Positions 47,364-57,982 of a DNA stretch of 64,000 bases are shown here, one piece after another (the stretch's first letter is position 1; each line of letters begins with the position of its first letter). Origin of the DNA: Lactuca virosa (lineage: Eukaryota; Streptophyta; Magnoliopsida; Asterales; Asteraceae); NCBI GenBank assembly GCA_928212115.1, contig CAKMRJ010004445.1:78218722-78282721 (forward strand). Direction: 5' to 3'. The notes below the pieces were generated by a model that had not been told where the DNA came from, ran no database searches, and saw only the letters and a list, made by a program, of their open reading frames with translations. The translations under genes and the position numbers were made by a program.

Positions 47364-47975
47364 GATATCTCTGAAACACAACATAGAATAATCAGAGACT
47401 CGCTCGAACATACTCACACTCGATCATGCACCCCTACTCTATCCTTAGCATCCTAAGGATTCTTACTTGGATTGTTTGCCGATCCGGTGCTTTCAGTAGT
47501 ACGGGCCCAATACTACCTTCCACACCGCATTAGTATCCACCCCAAGTCCTCCTCTTAGGACCGCGGATCTCTAATTCTCTGTATCTTACTGCTCATACCA
47601 CTCCCTCAAGAGACCTATCATAGCTCATTCCTGCTATAAACTCCTACTCAGACCATACTCAAAAGCAAAACACAGATAACAGGAATCGCTACGCTAAGGC
47701 ATCCCGAATCAGGTCATTCTAGTCCTAATAAGAATACCTATATTACTCTCTAGTATGCATAATACCTCAAAATAACTAAAGCAAATATTATAATACAAGT
47801 AAGGCTATTTTGGGAAATCACCTTTCGGGCTCTGGCTGATTGTACACACCGCTTCCACTTGTTTTCTCTTAAACTTTTCTCATTTTAAAATTATCCTTTC
47901 TTTCAAAAACCTTTCTCAAATCCTCGATTTGAGTCCAAACACACCATGAGGTGTATCCGAATCCCTCAAATCAAG
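47364..47975 (-). other. 5' leader of element E
   Basis: Non-coding stretch between primer-binding site and gag, homologous to the element D leader. No palindrome series like that of the Copia leaders was seen. Confidence 0.6.
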
Positions 47976-47987
47976 GCTCTGATACCA
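47976..47987 (-). promoter_or_regulatory. Primer-binding site of element E
   Basis: Minus-strand TGGTATCAGAGC, 3 bases from the LTR edge at 47991. Confidence 0.9.
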
Positions 47988-47990
47988 AAT

Positions 47991-49519
47991 TGTAACACTC
48001 AAAATTTCATTTTTGCACATAAAAATCACATATCATAATTCCCCAAAATCTCAAGTAAAAATATTAATACAATTCAATTTTTTCAAAAGTTGTTTTTCAC
48101 AAAAACCAGGATCCTCCAAATATATCTCTAAAGCGAGTGTGTGTACAATCACGCCGGTGCCTTCCTACGATCGTCAGAACTACCTGAAACACATATCACA
48201 TAACATGATAAGCACAAAGCTTAGTGAGTTCCCCAAAATACCATACATATTTCATTTGACAATCGAGGCTATAACACTGTAAGACCCTCCAGTCTATGTC
48301 TATCAGTGGGACCCTCCAGTCCCAGCTCAATAAACTCCTCAAACAATATTCAACATAAATCACAAAGACAATAAACTCCTCAATTACACGAAGATACCAC
48401 ACTTGGTAAGTATAGTGAGAAGACTCACCTTGCAAGAAGTCAGCAAAACTCGAACTCAATCACCAATCTAGCCTCCGCCTAACATACATAACAATTATCC
48501 CTAATTAATCATGACTCTCAAGAGGCTACACTATCTCACAGAAGGGAAAAAGACCATTTTACCACTCAATGGCCCTAAATGCCCTTAATTGATCCAAACC
48601 CTAAAGTCAACACATGTCAACGGCAGTCGGTACGCCTCGCGTAACAGCTCCCTACACTGGGTGTACTCGGCTGCCAGACACATATCGGGGATGCGCGACC
48701 CCTACGCTACGCGTACTGGGATTACACTCGGCGTACACTCTAGTTTCACTCCTCTCATTTGTTTGGTCTTAACCTGTTGAGACCTTGGCTCCAATCTCAG
48801 ATCTAGACCCTCTAATAGCTCTTAGCCTATAAAGTCAGGGACTTTAAGCCTTTGCTTGGCTGGAAAGGTCCCAAACACACAAAACACTCCTCCTCTTATG
48901 GCAAAAACCACATATCTCATGCATGGCTTGATCCCAACGTCCAAGATAGGATTTTTATGACTCTACACCACGGAACATACTCATAGGGGGTGGATCATGG
49001 TCTCTAGAGTATAATACCACATAAAGTCTCCAACTTTTAGGACAAAACCCTAGAATACTCTACTAAGATGCAAAAACCAAAAGAATGAAAAAGATCCGAT
49101 CTTTATACCTCAAAATGAAGCTCCACAATAATATAAGTCCAGATACAAGGCCTGAGATCCCACTCCTTCTTCACTCCAAAGAAACTCAAGGATGCCCCCA
49201 AGGCTCTCTAGTGCACTCACAAGCTTTAAGAACGGAGAACTAGGGTTTAGGAGAGTTGGTATCTGGGAATGGTGGCCAGGAATGAGGCCATCATGTCCTT
49301 TAAATAGAGGACTCATCAAAATTTAAGGTTTCATTTTGGGCCTAGTACGCCCAGCGTACTAGGTGACCTCCGCATCACAAGCACGCATACGAGTACGCTG
49401 AGCGTACACTCTTGTACGCCCCACGTTGCCGTTTATCATCTTTTCTTAATAACGTCCAAAATGGATGATAGCTTAAAAGATCAGGGTTCACAAGATATAC
49501 CTGGACCTGACATGTTACA
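47991..49519 (-). repeat. 5' LTR (element orientation) of E, 1529 bp
   Basis: TGTAACACTC...ACATGTTACA. It has the same organisation as the left LTR with several deletions (e.g. near 48360 and 49165). GTACGC-type clusters lie at 48625-48740 and 49345-49430. Confidence 0.9.
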
Positions 49520-49543
49520 GAGCCCATGGCAACAGGATGTAAG

Positions 49544-50290
49544 TGTTGGGTTTTGAGCATTCTAACACTCCTATGGTGTGCATGCAACCCTATAAACCTT
49601 GGATCTATGTTTTCTTCTAAAATACATGCAAATAATATTTTACAAGGTTTCTTCCTAACTAGCATAGCGTAAGGATTATGAATCATAAAACTACTAGTAG
49701 AAATACATACCTTTTGATAGTGGTTGATTGCTTGGAGTTTGAGAGCCTAGCACCAATAATGTGAATGCCTCAAGTGGAATCACAAATCACCACAAACTTG
49801 GAAAAACCTTGAGAGAATAATATGCTTATGTAGAAATCGGCCACCCTTAGTTCTCACACAACTAGTTGCTATTTCTTGCAATATGTGCATCTTTATATAG
49901 TGTACATGATTAGGGTAAAAACCCTAATAACCCATTCCAAGGATCCATGGGTTAAAAGCTCCATGGATCATCCATGGACTTCCATATAAGCTTATCCCAT
50001 TAACAAATGAGTATTAGCCCACACTATATAAAATGCAATAGTCCATGTTTAATTAGTCTTCCTTTTAATCACTAAATTAATTCATAATTAATTTAAGACT
50101 AAAACTAATTAAACAACATGGCTTCATATTAATATATTATAACTTATAATATATTAATAAATCATAAACATACTATTCTCATAAGATTATCCATATAAAT
50201 TGTTCGGGTGAAGTGCAACCCAAATGGACCATGTCGGGTCGGGTCAAGTATATACCAAATAAGTTATGGACTTAGACACCTTATCCAATA
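49544..50290 (-). repeat. 3' LTR (element orientation) of J, 747 bp
   Basis: Starts TGTTGGGTTTTGAGC and ends TTATCCAATA. The last bases are ATA where the partner LTR has ACA. On the minus strand a TATA-like ACTATATAAAG lies near 49890-49900. Confidence 0.92.
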
Positions 50291-50301
50291 GTCTCCCACT
50301 T
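50291..50301 (-). promoter_or_regulatory. Polypurine tract of element J
   Basis: Minus-strand AAGTGGGAGAC next to the LTR, identical to those of A, B and H. Confidence 0.88.
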
Positions 50302-53300
50302 GGATAAGTCTAATAACTGTATTTGCGTATATTACTTCAGGAACCAACCTGCAATCGTAGCTCTCGAAAACTCTGTTGAACTATGAAGCTCCATTTTAGA
50401 TAAGTGATCATATAATCCTCTGTTCTCATGATATCAGCTGGACAAATACATGGAACAACGTCGTACTTATTGTCCAGCAGTTTGTTTCCCGATTTCCGAT
50501 TTGTTTGACAAAGAACTTAATCGAACACATCAATTTAGTTCTGACCGGTCCCGGTACATAGGTCAACACAAAATCATCGAGGGGCCCAGATATCGCTTCT
50601 ATTTCTAGAAGAAACAGATAAACTTCGACTCATATGCTTGTTCTACTACTTGTTGAATTGTACACAAAGGCACGTTTTATAACATCAAGCTACTGATGCG
50701 TTTACGTGCAATCAATGCACAACCAACTCATAGGTAACAACTCATATCTCTAGGTTTGAAGACTTATATGATATTACCGTCTCACGATCACTCGAGATAA
50801 ATTCCATGAAGTGATACAAGTGAGCGTGGGTTTAATCCAATACTCATAACTTATGAACACTCATGAATGTTGTAGCAACCATTGCTATGTCTAAACACCT
50901 TTAGCCATCTACAAGCCCAATTCATGACAGTCTTAATTCATACCTACTTCCGACGTATGATCGACTGTGGAGTGTTTAAATAACTTAGTCATTCGGACAG
51001 AATAACCCAGCTATTTTGGAAGTCAAAACATGCAAAGTGAAACACAATAATAATCGAATCCAGTGTGGTCTCAGAACCCTTTTGAGCATAAATAGAACAC
51101 CTTTTATTTATCACCACATTGATTACACATTATTCATTGCATAATGTTTCAAATAATCAACTTATACTTGAATTGAAACAACAGCTGTCCCATGCTCCAA
51201 GCATGTACATTGTGTTTTCTAAACAACAGTTATGCCATACTCCATGTACGCAAACTATGTTTGTATATGATCCTTTCTTTGTGAAATACATCAATTGAAC
51301 ATGATTCCAGTGATGCTCATTTCACAATCCCAAATCATTATCGTAAATGTAAGAATACCAAATTCTTGCCATTCACCGAAACCTGTCAGATCCTAAACTC
51401 AAATGCATTGATCTTCTTATAATGACTATGCACAAAGTCACAGAAACTTGTCAACAGTCATTACAGAGTCTCATATTCAAAGTACATTGCTTTGAACATC
51501 CTTCTTGCATTAAGTTTTCTAATCTTACAGAGATTGAACGAATAACTTCCACCTATGGAAACATTTCCATATTCCCATTTTGACTATCACTTCTGAACAA
51601 GAGTTGCCTATTTTCAGAAAATATCAATATGCTCCTGCCAAAACTTAACACTCTACTTCCAACAGTCCCTGAGCAACCAATCTTTGGCAAACCTTAGATT
51701 GTCCTCGACAATTGCTTAATCACTTTAGTCACATCCAGTTCTAGACTTTTCCTCTCTTAATGCCTTAAGCATTTGAAAATTTTAGAAAGGATGAATATTA
51801 TAGCACATGCAATCGATCCTATATCCGAAGCATATGGGACACGATTCATGATGTTTGACATAAAGACATGATACTAGACCAGTATTTTGCTACAATATTT
51901 TTTTATTTGCCATGTCCTCAAAATTTGACTATGAAGAGGGATGTCGTAATCATAATCGAATTTTGAGAATGCAATATATATAGAATTTCCTTAAGTTGAA
52001 CCATTCAAACATAAAATTCATATATATGTCCTTGACTAAAGATGATTAAAATCTCAATCTAAGCTTTTAGAATTGAAATGAAGTATAATTTCCTCTCTCT
52101 TAATTATAGCAAAACAACTTTTCAACCCCTGCAACTTCACGAATTGAAACTTTTGTTTTCTATAATTAACATTTCTAACTTGCAATACTAATCATAATTA
52201 TCATGCTCCCACTAACATGATGATTACTATCATAACACTTATGCTCCCACTAGCTTTGACATGTACTCAGAAGTCAGTTGGACTTCTAGAAATCAATACT
52301 CTATTGACTTTCTTACCAAAGTTCAGATTTCTGATACAAGATGCTTTGATAAAATTTTATCAAAATCATACACCTATTCTTAGATAGTTCACATGTATGT
52401 CTAAACAATTTTAGAACTATGAAAAGGGATGTCGTAATCATAGTCTTAATTGTTTATACCTTTTGCCATTTCTCACAAGTCCATGTTAGTGCACCAGTAA
52501 ACCACACACGCTCCACTAACGACTTTGAGAATGCAAATATCAAAATGCTAGCTACTTAAAATCTACTTAGTGAAAGCGTTTCCTCACCATCATTTTCATG
52601 AATCGGAGAGAAACCTTATGACACTTAGATTTTATGGTGTATGTATTCCAATCCATGTGAATATGTCAAAACCATAATCACAAGACAAGGTTAGTGACAA
52701 ATTCAAACTCATATGGATTGAACTTGTTCAATCTTAATTTCTTGCCACTTGGTAGCACAAAAGCCCACCATTGCTTCCAAGTTGAACTCTGATAACTCAC
52801 ATACATATTCAACTTATTTGAAGTAGGCACAGAAATAAGAATTATGTCAACACGATAGGTTGCAAACCTTAAGTCGTGTGCTAGTGATAAACTATAGGTT
52901 TTTATTCTTGATAAGTTCTTGAAACTCTCAAGACCTTTAAAACTCCCACTGTCCTCTTGACATATAAGTTTCTCTTTGTCAAGAACCATTCCTTGACAGC
53001 TAAACAAATATTCAAGAGTTAGAGCAGATTCTTATCAAGATAAACACTTCATATAATTGATCTTAGTTGGTCTTTGTCTTATCCAAGACATCACAACTTA
53101 CTAATTTCAAATGTACAATAGTAGAAAACATTTTACTCTTACATTCGACAAGTGTTAAAACTTTCTTTAAGATATGCCACTCAAGTTATAATCTTGGAAT
53201 ATGACTCTAAGAGTTATTTTTGGAACGAAGTATGATTCATCCTCTTGATTTTAACCATTCCAACAATTCATGACCCCTCTTCTTAGCCATAACAATGCAC

Positions 53301-54199
53301 TAAGATGTCCTTAGAGTATGAATTTGTGATATGGTTTCATAATTATTAAGATGATCATAAAACATGATACTAAAGTACTCTCCCATCATTTCAGATTCGA
53401 GAAACTTTTATCTTTCTGCCTAATTTGATTCTTTCCCATTCGTTCTGCCACACATTGAAACCTTTCCAATGCTTCAGAATTATACTTAAGCTTGTAAGTA
53501 TAACCATATTTACTAAGCTTTAACAAATCATGACGAATAGTATTATTAATCTTTGTGGTGGACTTGACCAGTGCACAAGCATGTGTACTCGATCCCTTTA
53601 GTCCTATCCTTGTTCACATAAGGAATTAGTCTTAATTTCCAAAGATGAAAATTCTCATACATCATACACTTTGGCTTACATGATTCCAAGTCTCGGTCCA
53701 ATTGAAACTTGGGTGATGAGAATCTTTCCTCATTTGGCAAATTTAGACACTACCACAAATGAAAGAATCAAATCCACTTTCCAATATTGCTATTACTAGA
53801 ATCAAATAAGCAACAATTTTTCACAAATGCCATTGTAAGGATATAATATAAAATAAATAAAATTAAAACCCCCCTTTTTTTATTTTAAAAGTTTGCGGAA
53901 AAATTATCCTTACAATCCATATGAAAACCTTGTTGTTATCTATTCCTAAGCAATTTATCATAACTCTTCAGCAACAGCTTCAAAATTCTGAGCACCGAAC
54001 CATGCGATCGAAACCCATCTTCGCAATCAGAATCAGCATATACTTCCTTTAAGCTTCCTATCTTTTCTTTGATTCATAAAAACATCAAAATGTGACCAAT
54101 TCACATTATGTAATAAGAATCTCCAAATAGGAACTTAATAGAGTTAGACAGTGGACTTTAACTGAAGTAGAGTCAAACTTCTTGACTTGATCAACCTTA
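50302..54199 (-). other. Decayed pol-derived interior of element J
   Basis: Reverse complement shows the same non-coding interior as A and B, e.g. the CGCAAACTTTTAAA / TTTTTCCGCAA region (53880-53905), the GTGGGAGCATAAG motifs near 52205-52255, and CATATGTTCAATTG-type tail sequence. No domain can be read. Frames at 52678-53007 and 53546-53740 are fragments without motifs. Confidence 0.6.
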
Positions 54200-54807
54200 T
54201 GATCTTTCAGGTAAATATGGCAGCTTCATAATCAATGTCCCTTCCTTTGGCAATAAAACATATGGACCCTTTGGTAATGACACATGAGACTATCTCAGAC
54301 TTAGCCTTTCTCTTTACCATTTGGTCAACCGAGTTGACTATGGCCGATCCCTTTCCATTGGGAAGAGAAAACCTTTTCTAGATATCCAATGCTACCATTG
54401 TCAAAGTCCATTTAAGATTTGGGAAGTTGATCTTCTAATCAAATTTGCTTTACTAGTGTTCCAAATCATTGCTGATTCCACAGCACCAAGAAAATAGATA
54501 AGATCATTAAGGGTCATGTCATAGTCTGTCTCATAGTAGTCCCAAAGGGACTCACTATGTTACTAAGAAAGTGATTGAAAATCCAACTTTCACAAGACTT
54601 TGACACCCAACTCTCCCGACTTGTCAATATGTGACTTTATCTCCAAGATGTGAGCACACATAGACTATGCTTGCCAATATGGCTTGAGTGACCTTAAACT
54701 TGTGGGTTAGGGAGAATAATTGGAGGAGGTGGAGGAAGTGAAGCATGATGTTGAGGGACACCATCTTCAAGAGATTTGGGAAGATCATAGTTGTCTGTAC
54801 CAGACAT
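54200..54807 (-). pseudogene. Copia gag remnant of element J
   Basis: From ATG 54807 on the minus strand it starts SGTDNYDLPKSLEDGVPQ, then HHASLPPPPPIILPNPQV followed at once by a stop. It parallels the element A gag start (SKYDNYGIPKS...SLPPPPPIILPNPQ). Downstream, shifted frames retain pieces such as ESAMIWNTSKANLI and a ruined zinc knuckle near 54225-54260. It cannot encode a working capsid protein, although the element moved recently. Confidence 0.72.
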
Positions 54808-56382
54808 CTATAATGGGAGAAAATCAAGTTAGTTGATTTTTTAAGTCCTTAATATAACACCCAATATGAAATATTAAGGCTATGACCCAATCACAATATA
54901 TTATACTTAGAAGAGGTATGACGTAATCTAAGTAATAATATATTTGAAAGGTAGGTGAATGACGATTCACCAATTTCCACCACGAAAAACGAAATAAAAT
55001 TAGGTTTTATTTGGTTTTGAAACTCCTAGATCTTTTGAGATTCATTGAACTTTTCAATGGCCTGTTTCAATCTCGAGTGTGCCCTTCATGTTTTGTGACT
55101 GGGATGCCGAGGATCACAAAATAAGGTGTGAATAACCATACCAATTCATATGGTACCCTTAATATTATCACCTAATCAATGTGCCGGTAAACCACACGCT
55201 CTCCACCGATCTATGATAAACATTAAGTCACCCTTCGTGATCCTTACTAGTCCAAGTTAGTGTGCTGGTAAACCATACGCGCTCCACCAACGACTTGGTA
55301 AGGTACAAAGTGTGAATTCCATGGGCTAGCACCAATTTCACATTTTTCCTAAAGTAACTAAGATTGGGAATTATTAAAAAAAAGTTTAGTTACTTTATAA
55401 TAATCATTATACTTTTAATGAGTATTTAAAGTCATTGTCCTACCCGTTCGGCTAACGACCCTCCACCGATCAAGGAAGCGGTGGGTGAGAGTGGACACCC
55501 ATTAAGTCGCCATTTTATAGGCAACAACCTTATACCCCCTTATGGACCGGCTTCGTGAATGAGGCCTACTAACGGTAAAACGACTTGATCTTATACATAT
55601 ATAACTATTAAGCATTAATATTATAATAGTATAAGGGTTGAATTTTAACTTTTAAAACTCTAGGGTATGGAATTAAAGTTTGTGTGAGACTTTACAAATT
55701 CCAAAACTTGAGGGAAAGTTTTGAACAATTCAAAAACTTTTGGATATTCATAACTTATGAGTTTTAATAAGGCTTAAAGAAACTATTAATGAAGAGACTC
55801 TTGGAAATCCATAACTTGAGAACAAGTTATGGAGTCCATAAAATCATTTATGGGAAAAACTCTTCAAGAAAATGTAACCTATGACTTCTTAAAATACATT
55901 TAAAAGAAAAAACTTTTGGATTTCCATAACTTGAGGAAAAATTATGAATTCCATTAAAACATATTAAGATCAAGAATTAACTAACAAACAATTTGCAAAT
56001 AATTCCTATGATCTAACAAAACTCATAAGAACATGAATATCCATATTAACAATCTCAATAATCATATGAACACATATAAAACTTGGAATTCTGATAATAG
56101 CCTTGAAATTGGTTTACCATAATCATTACCACATCAAAAACAGGTTTTATAAGACCAAAACAGTTTAAGGTAATGATTCTAGACCAATTCCAGCACGAAA
56201 AACTGAAGATATGCTGTCTGGGGGTCCAAATCGTCGGGTGCATGAACCAACTCGCCGAGTTGGACGAATTTTGTCTTGGACTCGTCGAGTCCCTTCATGG
56301 ACTCGGCGAGTCTGTTGTGCAGACAGCACATAAACTTCGATTTTCAGCAATTTGCATCAAGTATTCAAGAAAACAAACCTAG
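54808..56382 (-). ncRNA. Structured 5' leader of element J
   Basis: On the minus strand it shows three ACTCG-N-CGAGT palindromes (56249-56313), two GTGGTTTACC-type repeats in GGAGAGCGTGTGGTTTACCG (near 55190-55215) and GGAGCGCGTATGGTTTACC (near 55270-55290), the 29-base TTTGTGA..TCACAAA hairpin (55092-55120, identical to A and H) and CATTGAA-AAG-TTCAATG (55043-55059). No ORF. It is included as a structural RNA region of the element's own transcript. Confidence 0.55.
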
Positions 56383-56394
56383 GCTCTGATACCA
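56383..56394 (-). promoter_or_regulatory. Primer-binding site of element J
   Basis: Minus-strand TGGTATCAGAGC, one base from the LTR. Confidence 0.92.
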
Positions 56395-56395
56395 C

Positions 56396-57142
56396 TGTTG
56401 GGCTTTGAGCATTCTAACACTCCTATGGTGTGCATGCAACCCTATAAACCTTGGATCTATGTTTTCTTCTAAAATACATGCAAATAATATTTTACAAGGT
56501 TTCTTCCTAACTAGCATAGCGTAAGGATTATGAATCATAAAACTACTAGTAGAAATACATACCTTTTGATAGTGGTTGATTGCTTGGAGTTTGAGAGCCT
56601 AGCACCAATAATGTGAATGCCTCAAGTGGAATCACAAATCACCACAAACTTGGAAAAACCTTGAGAGAATAATATGCTTATGTAGAAATCGGCCACCCTT
56701 AGTTCTCACACAACTAGTTGCTATTTCTTGCAATATGTGCATCTTTATATAGTGTACATGATTAGGGTAAAAACCCTAATAACCCATTCCAAGGATCCAT
56801 GGGTTAAAAGCTCCATGGATCATCCATGGACTTCCATATAAGCTTATCCCATTAACAAATGAGTATTAGCCCACACTATATAAAATGCAATAGTCCATGT
56901 TTAATTAGTCTTCCTTTTAATCACTAAATTAATTCATAATTAATTTAAGACTAAAACTAATTAAACAACATGGCTTCATATTAATATATTATAAATTATA
57001 ATATATTAATAAATCATAAACATACTATTCTCATAAGATTATCCATATAAATTGTTCGGGTGAAGTGCAACCCAAATGGACCATGTCGGGTCGGGTCAAG
57101 TATATACCAAATAAGTTATGGACTTAGACACCTTATCCAACA
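56396..57142 (-). repeat. 5' LTR (element orientation) of J, 747 bp
   Basis: TGTTGGGCTTTGAGC...TTATCCAACA, differing from the left copy at three bases. Followed by the TSD GTAAG. Confidence 0.93.
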
Positions 57143-57214
57143 GTAAGACCATGTGGAGAGCCCATGGTTTTCCTAATAAAGACCATGGGAGAGCCCATGG
57201 CACTTGGGTGTAAG
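57143..57214. repeat. 67-bp tandem repeat unit of LTR G between J and K
   Basis: GTAAGACCATGTGGAGAGCC... followed by CATGG and CCATGGGAGAGCCCATGGCA. Rejoining G across E and J gives another copy of the unit (41159-41211 plus 49525-49538). Part of a further copy lies at 41127-41158. Confidence 0.75.
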
Positions 57215-57982
57215 TGTTGGATTAGTGTCTAAGCCCGTAACTATATTTGGTATGTACTTGACCCGGTTGTGCATGGTCCTTTTGGGTTGCCTTCACCAAA
57301 GCAACTTAACAAGCTAATTTAAGGAGAGAGAGAATATTATGGTTTATTAATATATTATAAGAATAATATATTAAAGGAGAAATCATATTTATTTATTTAT
57401 TATTGGTCATAAATTAATTAGGAATTAATTTAGTGACTAAAAGAGATTAATTAAATAAAGGGGTATAAACTGTCAAATGTGTGATAGTTAAGTTTTGGGC
57501 TAAGGAAACCTAATGGACTTAAGAGGGAACGAAATTATGATGGGGATCCATCATATTTTCGTCCAAGGCCTTATTCCAGAAGGTTCCTTGGGCTGCTTGG
57601 TGGCTAAGCTGTCCATTAGGGTTTAGACGGAATCCCTAGCAACCTACAGTATAAATATGACCCCTAGGCTATGAAAATTGGCTACACTTGATTCCAAGAG
57701 AACCCTAGGGCCAATTTTAGCATCTCTCACCCTCTCTCATATTGCCTTCTGGCTTGTGGTGTTTGTAAGCCATTAGAGGAGTTACAATTGTGACTCTAAG
57801 CTCCAAAAAAGAAGAATCAAGCTTCCATTAAAGAGGTAAACATCTAGATCTAAGTCTATATTTTAGTTTTGTTATGTGTATGCTAGATTAGGGTTTATAA
57901 GTCTTGGATTCATTGCATGTACAATAGAGAAACCTATATCCAAGCATTAGGGTTTGTATGAGCACATAGGATTGTTCTTATG
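57215..57982 (+). repeat. Copia LTR K, interrupted by element C
   Basis: Starts TGTTGGATTAGTGTC like the LTRs of A and B and shares their layout (AATATATTA stretch, CCATTAGAGGAG, ATCCAAGCATTAGGGTTTG, GAGCACATAGGATTG TTCTTATG), but is clearly diverged, so it is a sister family. It stops at 57982 where element C begins, about 20 bp short of the expected end. TTATG (57978-57982) is the presumed target duplication of C. Whether K is a solo LTR or belongs to a full element cannot be seen. Its left flank is GTAAG. Confidence 0.82.

Larger units (their letters stand above)
41212..49519 (-). mobile_element. Gypsy (chromodomain-type) element E, TSD GAGCC
   Basis: LTRs 41212-42817 (1606 bp) and 47991-49519 (1529 bp) with GAGCC duplicated at 41207-41211 and 49520-49524. 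On the minus strand the order is primer-binding site, gag with zinc knuckles, protease, RT, RNase H, integrase and a C-terminal chromodomain-like region, then a polypurine tract. That is the order of Ty3/Gypsy chromoviruses; the C-terminus looks Tekay/Del-like, which is an inference. At least six frameshifts and several stops make it defective. The LTR length difference indicates deletions since insertion. The outer base pair of the left LTR is mutated (TA instead of TG). Confidence 0.93.
49544..57142 (-). mobile_element. Young non-autonomous Copia element J, TSD GTAAG
   Basis: Two 747-bp LTRs (49544-50290, 56396-57142) differ at only three positions by eye. GTAAG is repeated at 49539-49543 and 57143-57147. 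On the minus strand a primer-binding site, a leader with the same palindromes and hairpins as A and H, a broken gag and a polypurine tract are present; pol is unreadable. The near-identical LTRs mean a recent insertion, so its proteins must have come from another element. It sits in the 67-bp repeat of LTR G. Confidence 0.93.
31804..57214 (+). mobile_element. Gypsy-type LTR G, broken by elements H, E and J
   Basis: Begins TGAAACACCCTAACCC after AAATT. Pieces are 31804-32474, 40450-41211, 49520-49543 and 57143-57214 (the last two begin with the GAGCC and GTAAG target duplications of E and J). It then disappears behind Copia LTR K. Organisation resembles solo LTR F on the plus strand: GTACGC..GCGTAC clusters at 31872-31955 and 40556-40645, a TATA-like CTATTTATTC near 31995-32004, GGGCCT-rich text, and a 67-bp repeat near its visible end. 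No coding domain is present. The right end is outside the window, so I cannot tell a solo LTR from the 5' LTR of a larger element. Confidence 0.7.

Noticed and set aside
49544..57982. J and K LTRs as two ends of one Copia element
   Set aside because: They are different families and opposite orientations; J already has its own matching pair and GTAAG duplication.
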